Shown in pieces: positions 41,892 through 50,670 of a stretch of 53,192 bases of DNA (position 1 is the stretch's first letter; the number at the start of each line of letters is the position of its first letter). The notes below the pieces were generated by a model. The model was given only the letters and a program-made list of their open reading frames with translations. It did not search any database and had not been told where the DNA came from. The stretch lies in contig CASDQW010000060.1 in NCBI GenBank assembly GCA_949282965.1, forward strand, positions 1-53,192. Direction: 5' to 3'. This DNA is from an uncultured Lentisphaeria bacterium. GTDB taxonomy: Bacteria > Verrucomicrobiota > Lentisphaeria > Victivallales > Victivallaceae. The position numbers and the translations under genes are program-made.

Positions 41892-42775
41892 TGACGAACG
41901 ATACTCTGATCCGCGGCTTGAGCCGTCGCCCGCCGCTTCGTTTTGCATTCGCTGACACCACTGCGCTGTGCCGTGACGGCATCATTGCCCACGACGCGGA
42001 CCCCGCCGGCGGCGCGGTCCTCTCGGAAGTCCTGACGGTGGCGGCATTGACTGCGGTCCTGCTGGAAGGTGATGAACGATATTCTTTTCGCTACGGCTAC
42101 CGGGGCGCGGCAGGTGTGCTGCTGGCGGATGTGAACGCCCGGTGCGATGTGCGCGGACTGCCTTCGCACCCCCATCTGGAGGAATACGCCCATGACCCGG
42201 ACGCCTGTTTCGGAAAAGAGGACGCGCTGATATCCGTAGTCAAATCGGAAAACGGGAAAGTGCTCAATTCCGGACAGATTTCGTGCGGCATGGCATCTCC
42301 GGCGGGAGATGCCTCGATGTTCTTTTCGATGAGCGATCAGATTGAAACGGAATTCGTCACCGAGGTCCGTTTCCGTCCCGAGCCGTCCGATCCGGTGGCC
42401 GTGGCCGCGGGTTTCATGTTGCAGGCCATGCCGGGATGCGATCTGGAAGAATTTGCCAGAACCCGGGAAATTCTGCATACCCCGGAATTCCGGACAACAT
42501 TGCTGGACCGGGAGCTGCCGCTGGAGAAAAAACTCCGCCGTCTGCTGACCCTGCTGAAACTTGCGGCGGAAGACTCCGCCAATGTCAGCTATCAATTCGC
42601 CGCCACGCCGGGCTTCCGCTGCTCCTGCAGCCGGGAAAGCATGAAGCGGGCCCTGCTGACCCTGCCGCCGGAAGAAAGAAAGCAGTTGTTTTCTGAAAAA
42701 CCCGTCGTGAACGTCAGTTGCCAGTTCTGCCGAAAGAGCTACTCGTTCACCGCGGATGATTTTCCGAAATCGTAA
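41891..42775 (+). CDS. hslO: Hsp33 redox-regulated chaperonin
   Basis: 294 residues, normal length. The N-terminal domain has the family core (TAVLLEGDERYSFRYGY, GQISCGMASP). The C-terminal redox switch has the four zinc Cys in the CxC...CxxC pattern: FRCSCSRESM and VSCQFCRKSYSF. When oxidised it loses zinc and holds unfolding proteins in the cytoplasm. This fits an anaerobe facing occasional oxygen. The start overlaps the end of the small gene before it. Confidence 0.95.
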   Translation: MTNDTLIRGLSRRPPLRFAFADTTALCRDGIIAHDADPAGGAVLSEVLTVAALTAVLLEGDERYSFRYGYRGAAGVLLADVNARCDVRGLPSHPHLEEYAHDPDACFGKEDALISVVKSENGKVLNSGQISCGMASPAGDASMFFSMSDQIETEFVTEVRFRPEPSDPVAVAAGFMLQAMPGCDLEEFARTREILHTPEFRTTLLDRELPLEKKLRRLLTLLKLAAEDSANVSYQFAATPGFRCSCSRESMKRALLTLPPEERKQLFSEKPVVNVSCQFCRKSYSFTADDFPKS

Positions 42776-42850
42776 CGCCGTTCTTCCCCCTCTCCCGGTT
42801 GAGTGAAAAAAATGACGTCCCTGCCGCTTCATCGAACGGCAAGGCCGTCG

Positions 42851-43636
42851 TTATTCCCGCGGCGCAATCTCCCGAATATCCCACGGGATATTGTCCAACA
42901 CCGCTTTCATGGCGCGAATGGTCGGCTGGGGATAACGGTAGCGCGGATCGTAACGGTGTACCGCAAACAGGATGGAAGTTCCCAGTAGCGGACACAGGAA
43001 ACGATGCGGCCGGCTGAACGCGCCCGTACAGAGATGAATGAACGGAGTGTGCAGTTCATGCCGGAGCAACATGGTGGTCCGGATTGCCTCCGTGAGTGCC
43101 TCTTCGGTCTCGACGCGCGTGACGATTTTCACGACGTCGGCGCCGCGCGCTTCCAGCTGCAACAGTTGCTCCGTCACCTCTTCCGCCGTCCGGGCACACG
43201 GCACGTGGGAGGAGATGACCACTTCGGCTCCTTTCCGATGAATCCGGTCGATCAGACGTTTCTGCCGGTCGACGGCCCGGGGATTGCGGGTGATTTCCAA
43301 CGGCGAGGGATCATAGAGGTCTCCCATGACGTCGATCATGGCGGCGCCGGCGTCGACGGCGGTCAGCAGCAGTTTCTGCCGTTCCTCATCGCCGCCCTCC
43401 TCCCAGCGGTCATTACGGTAAAAACAGAACATGAACGGCAACATCACAGAATCAATGACTTCCCGCAGGGATGCCTCGTTCCGGAACTCCGGTTTGAGAT
43501 CCATCAACTCCACGGTAATCCCCTGCGCCCCGTCGGCTTCCGCCGCCTGCGCCTCCGCGATCAGCTCGCCCGGCGTCTGACCGGCCATGATGCCGCAGAT
43601 CACCGGAAACCGCTGCTTCAGAAATGAACCTTTCAT
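42851..43636 (-). CDS. Type I 3-dehydroquinate dehydratase-like protein in a catabolic operon
   Basis: 261 residues from ATG 43636 (GGAG eight bases upstream). The frame is open further but without a ribosome site. The fold follows type I dehydroquinase: VICGIMAGQTPGELIAEA, ITVELMDLKPEF, MFCFYRNDRWEEGG (catalytic Glu), VVISSHVP (His144) and ADVVKIVT (Schiff-base Lys170). TGAFSRPHRFLCPLLGTSI and RYRYPQP replace the usual C-terminal SR...GS...APGQ segment. It should dehydrate a cyclic 3-keto compound through a lysine imine. Last gene of an operon with Gfo/Idh and MDR oxidoreductases, not with aro genes. A catabolic role on an unusual cyclic substrate is inference. Confidence 0.82.
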   Translation of the reverse strand: MKGSFLKQRFPVICGIMAGQTPGELIAEAQAAEADGAQGITVELMDLKPEFRNEASLREVIDSVMLPFMFCFYRNDRWEEGGDEERQKLLLTAVDAGAAMIDVMGDLYDPSPLEITRNPRAVDRQKRLIDRIHRKGAEVVISSHVPCARTAEEVTEQLLQLEARGADVVKIVTRVETEEALTEAIRTTMLLRHELHTPFIHLCTGAFSRPHRFLCPLLGTSILFAVHRYDPRYRYPQPTIRAMKAVLDNIPWDIREIAPRE

Positions 43637-43680
43637 ACGCCGTTCTCCACTCATGAAAATGTCGATAGTTCCGCACCTGC

Positions 43681-44640
43681 TCAAGCAAACGTCAAGACCA
43701 CCTTGCCGATGTTTTCCGCCCGCCGGAGTACGCCGTGCGCCTCTTCCACCTCGCAAATCGGAAACACCGCATGAATGTTGGTAATCAGTCTCCGGTCACT
43801 GAACAGCGGCCAGAGTTCCCGCTGAAGCGCCCGAAGCACGGCGCTCTTCTCCTCCGCCGTGCGACTGCGCAGAGTGCTGCCGATCAGCCGGATACGTTTG
43901 CGCCAGAGGGTTTCCAGATCGATCACGGTCTCCGCACCGCCCATGGTCGCAATCATGATCCAGCGCCCGCCGAACACCATGTGCCGGAAGCATTCCCCCA
44001 TCCCTCTGCCGCCGATGCAGTCCAGGGCAACGGTCGGGGGATGCGCGGCAATCACCGGACGCACATCCTCCGTCCGATAGTCAAGGACATAATCCGCGCC
44101 GAGTTGCCGGACAAACGCCGCCTTCTCCGGGGAACCAATCGTGGTGATTACTTTCGCTCCCATAAGTTTCGCATACTGGATCGCCGCCAGCCCGACGCCG
44201 CTGGCACCCGCCTGCATGTAAAAGACGTCGCCCGGCTTCAGCCCTCCGGCCTCCAGACGCAAATTGAGATAAACCGTACTCCATACCTCCGGCAGCGAAG
44301 CGGCTTCGATCATGGAAAGCCGCTCCGGAATCGGAATCACCATCCCGGCCGGTGCGGTCACCAACTCGGAATAACCGCCGCCGCCGAGCAGTGCACACAC
44401 CCGGTCTCCCGGTTGGACGTCAGCCTCCGGAGGAGCCTCCAGCACTTCCCCGGAAACTTCCAGCCCGCACCACGGCGGCCAATCCGGCGGCGAAGCGTAA
44501 CACCCGTCCTTCTGCATGAGGTCCGCCCGGTTCACTGCGGCGGCCTGGACCCGAATCAGCACCTCCCCTTCCCTGCGGACGGGATCCGGAACTTCCGCCC
44601 AGAGAAAACGACGATTTTCATCAAGAATCATGGCATGCAT
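43681..44640 (-). CDS. MDR-family NAD(P)H quinone oxidoreductase-like enzyme
   Basis: 319 residues. It belongs to the zinc-free quinone-reductase branch (PIG3-like): VQAAAVNRADLMQKDGCY, GLEVSGEV, PGDRVCALLGGGGYSE and the Rossmann loop QAGASGVGLAAIQYAKL. EKAAFVRQLGADYVLDYRTE is the second NADP strand. It probably reduces an activated double bond or quinone, or oxidises an alcohol. The start at 44640 has GGAG eight bases upstream and is 4 bp after the Gfo/Idh stop. An alternative ATG lies three codons later. Confidence 0.88.
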   Translation of the reverse strand: MHAMILDENRRFLWAEVPDPVRREGEVLIRVQAAAVNRADLMQKDGCYASPPDWPPWCGLEVSGEVLEAPPEADVQPGDRVCALLGGGGYSELVTAPAGMVIPIPERLSMIEAASLPEVWSTVYLNLRLEAGGLKPGDVFYMQAGASGVGLAAIQYAKLMGAKVITTIGSPEKAAFVRQLGADYVLDYRTEDVRPVIAAHPPTVALDCIGGRGMGECFRHMVFGGRWIMIATMGGAETVIDLETLWRKRIRLIGSTLRSRTAEEKSAVLRALQRELWPLFSDRRLITNIHAVFPICEVEEAHGVLRRAENIGKVVLTFA

Positions 44641-44644
44641 CGCA

Positions 44645-45655
44645 TCAACTCCATCGGGTATATCCGGAGGCGGCCAGCAGGACCTTTTCCACCAGATAAT
44701 CGTGTTCATAGGAATACGGATTCCGGACTGTGCCGCGGATCATTTCCGCAAACTCTTCCATCTGTTCCAGATAGCGGTCCCGGCGCACGCCGAAATCCAG
44801 CACGTGCAACCCCGCCTTATAACCGGGACGGTCTTCCGCCAGCGCCATACGCAGCAGCAGGGCTTCGTCATCGAAACGCTCCAGCGGAGAAAGCTCCACC
44901 CAGCCCCGTGTTCCCGAAATCTTCAGGCGGCGCTCTGCCAGACATTCCCGGCTGCAGCAGCGGAGAACCGCCGTCGCATGCGAATATTCCAGAACAGTCA
45001 CACAGTTGTTCCGGATATGGGGAGCCACCTCCGGTGTCGATTTCAGAAAGGGCGTCACCCGCTCCGGCGCACCGAGCAGCGCCACGACGAAATCAATCAG
45101 ATGGCACCCCAGATTGAACATGATGCCGCCCCGGAACCGCCCCAGATACTCCTGATAGGGTTCGCCGCCGTAGGAGTGGTTCATGTCGGCCTCAAGTGCG
45201 AAAATGTCTCCGAGCCATCCCTCCTGCACGATTTTCCGACAGAACTGGAAGGCCGGATTCCCGCGGAACATGTATCCCATCTGCAACGGCACCCCACGGC
45301 TCCGGCACCCGTCCAGCAGCCGCCCGAACAAAGCCAGATCCTCGCCGGCCGGTTTATCCAGATGCATCGGCAGCCCCCGCTCCAGGCACCGGAGCGCCGT
45401 CGGCACCAGATCGGTATTCGGAACCTCCACCACCACGCCCTGCAATCCGGGGTACCGGAGCGCCTCCTCCAGGCTCAGTCGCGTCAACCCGTCGAACACC
45501 TCCTGTCCGGATGCAAACTTCGCCGCGGTGGTGGCACTGTCGTCCACCACCCCGACCACCTCGAACACATCGGTCATCCGCAGCAGAGTCGTCATCTTGG
45601 CCGAGGCGTGTTCGTGCGATACGCCAATCTGCGCAATCTTGATTTTTTCTTCCAT
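44645..45655 (-). CDS. Gfo/Idh/MocA-family oxidoreductase
   Basis: 336 residues. The N-terminal Rossmann fold has IKIAQIGVSHEHAS, where the usual GxGxxG is relaxed to GVSHEH. MHLDKPAGEDLALF contains the Lys of the (E/D)KP motif. The C-terminal domain has GGIMFNLGCHLIDFVVALLG with the catalytic His and Asp. Oxidation or reduction of a sugar or cyclic polyol is expected. In this operon (serine hydrolase, epimerase-like, this gene, MDR enzyme, dehydroquinase-like) it could make the keto intermediate that the dehydratase-like enzyme acts on. Confidence 0.9.
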   Translation of the reverse strand: MEEKIKIAQIGVSHEHASAKMTTLLRMTDVFEVVGVVDDSATTAAKFASGQEVFDGLTRLSLEEALRYPGLQGVVVEVPNTDLVPTALRCLERGLPMHLDKPAGEDLALFGRLLDGCRSRGVPLQMGYMFRGNPAFQFCRKIVQEGWLGDIFALEADMNHSYGGEPYQEYLGRFRGGIMFNLGCHLIDFVVALLGAPERVTPFLKSTPEVAPHIRNNCVTVLEYSHATAVLRCCSRECLAERRLKISGTRGWVELSPLERFDDEALLLRMALAEDRPGYKAGLHVLDFGVRRDRYLEQMEEFAEMIRGTVRNPYSYEHDYLVEKVLLAASGYTRWS

Positions 45656-45683
45656 AAAAAACTTCCTCTGTCGTCGCGCCGCC

Positions 45684-46688
45684 TCACGACTTCATTTCGG
45701 CCAGATAAGCGTCCATCGCCGGATTGGGCCGCCATGGAAAGTTCCTCGAACAACGGGAAATTTCCAACTTCAGCCCCTCATACAGCGGCATCAGTTCGCC
45801 CTGCTTCATGCCCGTGGCCGCCAGCACCTTGGCGTTATCCATGATCCGGTTGAACAAACGGTCGTATTCCAGCTGCCAGCGGCATCCCCGGAGATTCCGC
45901 TCCGGCTGAAGAATCCGCAGATAATCCTCCTGATCCACCCAGACGGACTCCAATCCACAGAGCTCCCGGTAATAATCGGCGATTTCCCCCCAGGTATGGT
46001 GTTCGGCGGTGGTGACGCTGTAGGTTTCGCCGAGGGCCCGGTCATTGAACAGCAATCCGGCGATCATGGCGGCCACATCACCGGCCCAGCTCATCGTCGC
46101 CTGCACATTCCGCGCCGATTCCGGCAGAACGGCCCGGCGTGACGTGAACGCCCGCCCCACGGTGTCATGGGCCTCCAGTGTCACCAGCTGGTAACGCATC
46201 AGCGAATAGGTGATCGCCGGCCGGATGATGGTCCAGTTGCGCCGGGAGGAAAAACCGCGCACAATGTTCTCGCCGCGCGCTTTAAATATGCAGTAGTCGT
46301 CGGAGTTGCGCAGCAGCACGTCGTCCGAAGCGTCGATCAGACGCGGAGAAGTTTCGCGGACCGGGTGCTCGCAGTCGGCGTAAATCCGGTAGCTGGACAA
46401 ATAAATATAGTGCTCCGTCGCCCCCAGTGCCTGTGGCAGGTAGCAGGGCAGATCCGCCGATGGATAAATCAGAAAATCCACAATCCCTTTGTATCCGCGT
46501 TCCAGGAACGAACGGAAGACCGCCGGATTCCGGAGATCCGCCTGAAAGTAACGGACATTGGGCAGAGAACTTTCCGCTTTGTCCAGCGCCACGGCATCCA
46601 CTTCATACCCCATGCCACCAAGGCGGGGCACCAGATACTGGCCCATGGCGCCGGTGGCTCCAAGGACCAGAACTTTCGCGTTTTTCAT
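45684..46688 (-). CDS. NAD-dependent epimerase/dehydratase-like protein
   Basis: 334 residues from ATG 46688 with AGGAG upstream. The Rossmann loop is VLVLGATGAMGQYLV. The SDR active site is altered: YLSSYRIYADCEHPV keeps Ser and a Tyr, while the later DDYCIFKARGENIVRG supplies the Tyr-x-x-x-Lys pair (YCIFK). IIRPAITY and SWAGDVAAMIAGLL match extended SDR proteins. It probably oxidises, reduces or epimerises a sugar nucleotide or free sugar. Second gene of the operon. Confidence 0.88.
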   Translation of the reverse strand: MKNAKVLVLGATGAMGQYLVPRLGGMGYEVDAVALDKAESSLPNVRYFQADLRNPAVFRSFLERGYKGIVDFLIYPSADLPCYLPQALGATEHYIYLSSYRIYADCEHPVRETSPRLIDASDDVLLRNSDDYCIFKARGENIVRGFSSRRNWTIIRPAITYSLMRYQLVTLEAHDTVGRAFTSRRAVLPESARNVQATMSWAGDVAAMIAGLLFNDRALGETYSVTTAEHHTWGEIADYYRELCGLESVWVDQEDYLRILQPERNLRGCRWQLEYDRLFNRIMDNAKVLAATGMKQGELMPLYEGLKLEISRCSRNFPWRPNPAMDAYLAEMKS

Positions 46689-46735
46689 GATGTCGCTCCT
46701 TTTATTTGGAAATCGGCTGCGCTTAAACGTTCTTT

Positions 46736-47785
46736 TCATTTCCCATTCTGCGGGAGATGCGGTCCATCAGCGGTCCGCCCATCCGGCATGCCGTACAGCA
46801 GCTCCACCATGCGGACGCGGCCGGCATAGGCGGCTTCCCAGTCGCCGGTCCGGGAGGTCAGCACCACCGCGGCGACGCCCTTTTCCGGATCCACACAGAG
46901 CAGTTGCCCCGTCCAGCCGGAATGGTAAATCGTCCGCTCGGAAAAATTCCGCGGCCGATGGGCCGCCGACATGTCCCAGCCGAAACTCCGCCGAATCCCG
47001 TCCCGTTCAAAACCGCAGGAAGTCATCAGCCGGTAATATGCTTCAGGAAACGCCTTCCGCTCCAGCAGATCCCGGGCAAAGAGCAGCAGATCGCCCGCCG
47101 TCGAAAAACAACTTCCGTTCCCGAGCGGAAACGAACAAAGATAACAGACCTCGTCATTATGCTGTCCCGCCGGACGGTTGGGAAGCCAGTGCTCCACCTC
47201 GTCCGGTCCCGCGCCGGGCGGCGACCAGCAGGTGTGAGTCATCCCCAGCGGCTTCCAGATGCGTCGGCCGGCCAGCGATTCCAGGTCCATGCCGGAAATC
47301 CGTTCGGCGATCATGCCCAGCAGAATGAAGTTTGAACAGGCATACTCAAACGCCGCCAGACGTGGCCGCACCGGCAGTTTGTGGAACAGCTCCCGGTGAA
47401 ACACCGTCATGTCCGCCGAACAGTAAGGCTTGCTGTTGTCAAAGCCGCTGACATGCATGGCCAGATCGCGGACCGTAACCGTGCATGTTTTCCCCAGTTC
47501 ATGTTCCGGCAGGTATTCGGTGAAAGGGGCGTCCGGGTCCAGTTTGCCGTCCGCGACCAGCAGCGCGCAGCACCCGGCGGTAAAAACTTTCCCGAGAGAA
47601 GCAATATCAAAACGGGAATGTTCCGTCATCGCCCGTTCTTCCGGGTGAACGCATTGCAGCCCCACTGCCGTCAACGGCCCGTCAATACCTCCGAAAACCG
47701 CCCCCTGGATCAACCCGGAGCGAATCTGACTTCGGGCTTCCGCACCGGCACGCTCCATTCCCGTCGTCGTTGGAATCGAATTCAT
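46736..47785 (-). CDS. Serine hydrolase of the class C beta-lactamase/esterase family
   Basis: About 349 residues. The nucleophile motif S-x-x-K is FDIASLGKVF. The second motif, usually YxN, is EYACSNFILLG, which keeps the Tyr but has Cys where Asn is usual. The third motif, HxG/KTG, is YHSGWTGQLLC. No signal peptide, so it is probably cytoplasmic, which argues for an esterase or lactonase rather than a beta-lactamase. Two starts compete: 47797 (GGAGG almost touching) and 47785 (GAGGG six bases upstream); I chose the latter. First gene of the operon, divergent from the LacI regulator. Confidence 0.85.
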   Translation of the reverse strand: MNSIPTTTGMERAGAEARSQIRSGLIQGAVFGGIDGPLTAVGLQCVHPEERAMTEHSRFDIASLGKVFTAGCCALLVADGKLDPDAPFTEYLPEHELGKTCTVTVRDLAMHVSGFDNSKPYCSADMTVFHRELFHKLPVRPRLAAFEYACSNFILLGMIAERISGMDLESLAGRRIWKPLGMTHTCWSPPGAGPDEVEHWLPNRPAGQHNDEVCYLCSFPLGNGSCFSTAGDLLLFARDLLERKAFPEAYYRLMTSCGFERDGIRRSFGWDMSAAHRPRNFSERTIYHSGWTGQLLCVDPEKGVAAVVLTSRTGDWEAAYAGRVRMVELLYGMPDGRTADGPHLPQNGK

Positions 47786-47900
47786 AAGGTCCCTCATTCC
47801 TCCATAAACAAACCACGACCCTCTCCGGAATCTTCTTCAAGATACTTCTCCGCGGGAAGATTTGCCACCCCTGCTCCCGGCAACATTCTGCACATCGCCA

Positions 47901-47946
47901 TGCAAATTCTCACTTGATTGTGCAATTTTGCATGATATAGTGCAAA
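47901..47946. promoter_or_regulatory. Operator-like array: three TGCAA elements spaced 20 bp, plus a dyad over the -10 box
   Basis: TGCAA begins at 47901, 47921 and 47941, exactly 20 bp (two helix turns) apart. In addition TTTGCA (47927-47932) and TGCAAA (47941-47946) form a dyad. The repeats cover the promoters of both divergent genes. A likely site for the LacI regulator encoded at 47974. Confidence 0.7.
47914..47941 (+). promoter_or_regulatory. Promoter of the LacI gene 47974 (and possible divergent promoter)
   Basis: TTGATT (47914-47919), 16-base spacer, TATAGT (47936-47941). On the other strand TTGCAC (47945-47940), 17-base spacer, CACAAT (47922-47917) could start the five-gene operon. 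That second one is weaker. Confidence 0.55.
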
Positions 47947-47973
47947 TGAAGCAAAAAGCAGGAAAAAGCCATC

Positions 47974-48930
47974 ATGACCATTCAGGAAATCGCCAGACTT
48001 GCGGGAGTTTCGCCATCCACCGTATCGCGCGTCTTCAGCCACCACCCGAACATCCGGGAAGAGATCCGCGCCCGGGTCTTCGCCATCTCCCGGGAACACG
48101 CCTACCATCCGCGCCTTTCGAGCAAACAGCGCAATGTGGTCATCATTACCCCCTACCAGTCCCCGTACCCGGTGCGCAGCTGCGTGGAAATGATTCTCAT
48201 GGCCCTGACCCGCAAACTGCCACAACGCGGCTTCCGGCTGGAGATCCTGCCGCAGGATAATCTGTCGCGGCTTGACGGCATCCAGTTCTGTGCAGCGGCC
48301 GCCATCGGGGCGGAACCGGACGATTTCCGCAACTGGTCCGAACGCTACAGTGTGCCGCTGGTCCTCATCGACCGGGAGGCGAAACAACACCTGCCGGGTG
48401 TCCACCTGGTCCGCTCCGACGAGGTTCAGGGTATGGAACTGGCGCTCGCGCACCTCTACGACAGCGGCTGCCGGAAAATCGGCTGCATCATCCACGGACA
48501 CCCCGGCACGGGAAATGCCGACATCCGCCGGGAAGCAATCGCCGCAGCCCTCCACAGAAGAGGCATTGCTGAAAGTCATTCCCTGATCTGTTTTGCCGAT
48601 GACGAGGAATATCTGGAAACAGTGGGAAAACTCCTCCGGCACCGCATCGACGCCCTGTTCTGTCCCGACGGCAACGGCGGCATCCTGGCCGCTTACGCCC
48701 TGTCGCTTTTCGGTCGAAAAATTCCGGATGACATTTCCCTGATTGCTTCGGAACAGACTTTTTTTTCCCGTTACGGCACCCCGCCGCAAACCACCATCAC
48801 CCCGGATTATCCGGGAATGGCGTCCGCCGTCGCCAATGTCATCGAGGCCCGGACCAGCGGCCGGCCCAGCCCTTCGCGCACGGTGCTGCCGTACCTTCTG
48901 CTCCGGCGCGACAGTGTGCGAACGCCGTAA
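47974..48930 (+). CDS. LacI-family transcriptional regulator
   Basis: 318 residues. The helix-turn-helix is MTIQEIARLAGVSPSTVSRV with the hinge soon after (HAYHPRLSSKQRN), followed by a sensor domain (VVIITPYQSPYPVR, IGCIIHGHPGTGNADIRREA, ALFCPDGNGGILAAYAL). The second half is LacI-like with TTITPDYPGMASAVANVIEA. It is transcribed away from the operon that starts with the serine hydrolase and probably represses it and itself. The ligand is unknown. Confidence 0.93.
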   Translation: MTIQEIARLAGVSPSTVSRVFSHHPNIREEIRARVFAISREHAYHPRLSSKQRNVVIITPYQSPYPVRSCVEMILMALTRKLPQRGFRLEILPQDNLSRLDGIQFCAAAAIGAEPDDFRNWSERYSVPLVLIDREAKQHLPGVHLVRSDEVQGMELALAHLYDSGCRKIGCIIHGHPGTGNADIRREAIAAALHRRGIAESHSLICFADDEEYLETVGKLLRHRIDALFCPDGNGGILAAYALSLFGRKIPDDISLIASEQTFFSRYGTPPQTTITPDYPGMASAVANVIEARTSGRPSPSRTVLPYLLLRRDSVRTP

Positions 48931-49032
48931 AACCGTCGAACCGTCGCCCGTCCCGAAAACGCCTCCCGGACGGGTCGATGTCGAAACGATCTGCTGCAGT
49001 TTCACGGCCCTGGGAGTCTGGCCGCTTCGGAT

Positions 49033-49605
49033 TTATCTTGTTCCCTCGTCTTCCGCCGAGGCGAAATATTTCCAGAGCGGCGCGGCCATCAGCGCCTGCA
49101 CGATTTCACCGCGCTCAAGCAGGCCGCGCAATTCCGCCGCCGTCAGCAGCACCACGCTGAGTTCCTCGGTCGCGTCCAGATGCCGTTCCCCCAGCGGCCG
49201 GACACCGCGTGCCAGAAAGGTATGGGTCAGATTGTTGTGCGTTGCGGGATTGGCGGAGAGCACCATGTATTTCTCCCACTCCCCGCCTCCGTAACCGGTC
49301 TCCTCCATCAATTCCCGACGGGCGGCGGCCAGCAGGGAAGCATCCTCCCGCTCCACCACTCCGGCGGGAAGTTCCACGGAGGTCCGCCCCAGCGCGTGCC
49401 GGTACTGACGCACCAGGACGAATTGTCCTTCGGTATTCACGGCAATGACGTTGACCCATTCCGGATACTCCAGGACGAAATATTCCGGAACCCGTCGTCC
49501 ATCCGGCAATTCCAGACATTCCCGGCGCACCGTCAGCCATGGCGCCCGATTCAAATATTCGCTGGAAATCACTTTCCAGGGCGACTCTCCAGAATGTTGT
49601 TCCAT
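49033..49605 (-). CDS. NUDIX hydrolase (ADP-ribose pyrophosphatase-like)
   Basis: 190 residues from ATG 49605, which has GCGGAG upstream. An in-frame ATG 22 codons earlier has no good site. The NUDIX box runs from GVVEREDASLLAAARRELME to ETGYGG, with the RELMEE metal site intact. WKVISSEYLNRAPWLTVRRE and LVRQYRHALGRTSVELPAG are typical of the ADP-sugar diphosphatase branch (VRQYR, ELPAG). It hydrolyses ADP-ribose or other nucleotide sugars to keep them from accumulating. Separate from its neighbours, with opposite strand to the LacI gene. Confidence 0.93.
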   Translation of the reverse strand: MEQHSGESPWKVISSEYLNRAPWLTVRRECLELPDGRRVPEYFVLEYPEWVNVIAVNTEGQFVLVRQYRHALGRTSVELPAGVVEREDASLLAAARRELMEETGYGGGEWEKYMVLSANPATHNNLTHTFLARGVRPLGERHLDATEELSVVLLTAAELRGLLERGEIVQALMAAPLWKYFASAEDEGTR

Positions 49606-49729
49606 CGTTCTCCGCGCCTTTGCCGGAGAGTGCGTTCGCGTCCGCTTTACGGCGTTTTTTTCCTCCGGCATTTCCGGATAATATACGCCCGGAACTGGAA
49701 AAAACAACCGTCCCGGCGGTTGTCCCACT

Positions 49730-50491
49730 TTACAGGTCGCTGTCCGGCAATGCGACATTCACCGCAAGATCCCGCACCGCGCAGCGCGTACGGCGCAATG
49801 TCAAGGCGCCGCTGCTGGGCAGATAGGGATGCCAGGTGGTGTTGAGACTGGCTTCAGAATAAGCAGCGACGTGACCGTCGGCAAAAAAGAGATTGCAGTT
49901 GCCATGATGGATCAAATTGGGACGTCCGTATCCGTTGCTGGTTACATCCTGATTCATGATCATCTTGGAAATGGCGCGTCCCTCGTTGACCGCGTAACTG
50001 CATCCACCCAGTGCCACCCGTGAAGCTTTTGCAACGATCTGACGGTCTTTCAGCGGAATGCAATACGTGCGGGAATTGGTGTAAACCGCGCCGTACGTCT
50101 GGCGGATCCACTCGTTGAGCATACCGGCGCGGTCTTCATTGAGCAGCCCCGGGCATTGCAGCAGTTTGGACTTGGAGACCAGGTTCTGGCGCCACAACTG
50201 GGCGGCCCAGGAGAAAGGTCCCACCTCTGACGTGTTGATGGAGGCCGATACGCTGTTGGGCGAATAGAAAAATTCATCGTTGGCATCCGCGTACAGGCGA
50301 ATGGCGAGACCGACCTGTTTCAGATTGGAAGTGCACTGAATGGCTCTGGCCCGGCTGCGCGCCTGATTCAGCGCCGGCAGCAGCATCGCCGCCAGAATCG
50401 CGATGATCGCAATCACCACAAGCAGTTCAATCAGAGTAAAACCGGCACGGTAAAATGCCTGTTTTCGCTGCGATTCGCGAGCCTCTTTCAT
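49730..50491 (-). CDS. Pseudopilin-like protein with H-X9-DG motif
   Basis: 253 residues. The type III leader ends at [20 protein letters not shown] (cleavage after Gly17, Glu at +5), then an N-terminal helix. The C-terminal part has [14 protein letters not shown], the H-X9-DG motif found in many such proteins of Planctomycetes and Lentisphaerae (DUF1559-related). The central part ([23 protein letters not shown]) is beta-rich with Cys pairs. It is expected to be processed by the prepilin peptidase in this window and to sit at the cell envelope; its role is unknown, though such proteins are often encoded near sugar-use genes. AAAGGAG ribosome site. Confidence 0.93.
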   Translation of the reverse strand: MKEARESQRKQAFYRAGFTLIELLVVIAIIAILAAMLLPALNQARSRARAIQCTSNLKQVGLAIRLYADANDEFFYSPNSVSASINTSEVGPFSWAAQLWRQNLVSKSKLLQCPGLLNEDRAGMLNEWIRQTYGAVYTNSRTYCIPLKDRQIVAKASRVALGGCSYAVNEGRAISKMIMNQDVTSNGYGRPNLIHHGNCNLFFADGHVAAYSEASLNTTWHPYLPSSGALTLRRTRCAVRDLAVNVALPDSDL

Positions 50492-50558
50492 ATGCTCTCC
50501 TTTCTTGGCTCAGGACACTTTCATTCCACCCCGAGGCACCGTTTTTCAAAAGGATCGT

Positions 50559-50582
50559 GGAATAACAGCAACACTGTTTTCC
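50559..50582 (-). promoter_or_regulatory. Hairpin in the 5' leader of the pseudopilin-like mRNA
   Basis: GGAAtAACAG pairs with CTGTTTTCC around a five-base loop, a 9-bp stem with one bulge. It lies about 100 bases after the start of the transcript. It could affect mRNA stability or translation; it lacks a T run, so it is not a standard terminator. Confidence 0.4.
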
Positions 50583-50670
50583 AAAATTCACGGCAACCGG
50601 AATCGCCTGCCCTGAACCACCCCCGTTCCGACGTCGGTCTGTCAGTCCTCATCTGCCATCATTGTATAAC

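Noticed and set aside
46736..47785. Beta-lactamase resistance gene
   Set aside because: It has the S-x-x-K fold motifs but no signal peptide and a changed YxN box, and lies in a metabolic operon. An esterase or lactonase is more likely.
48931..49032. Terminator after the LacI gene at 47974
   Set aside because: CCCGTCC/GGACGGG could pair, but the loop is long and there is no T run.
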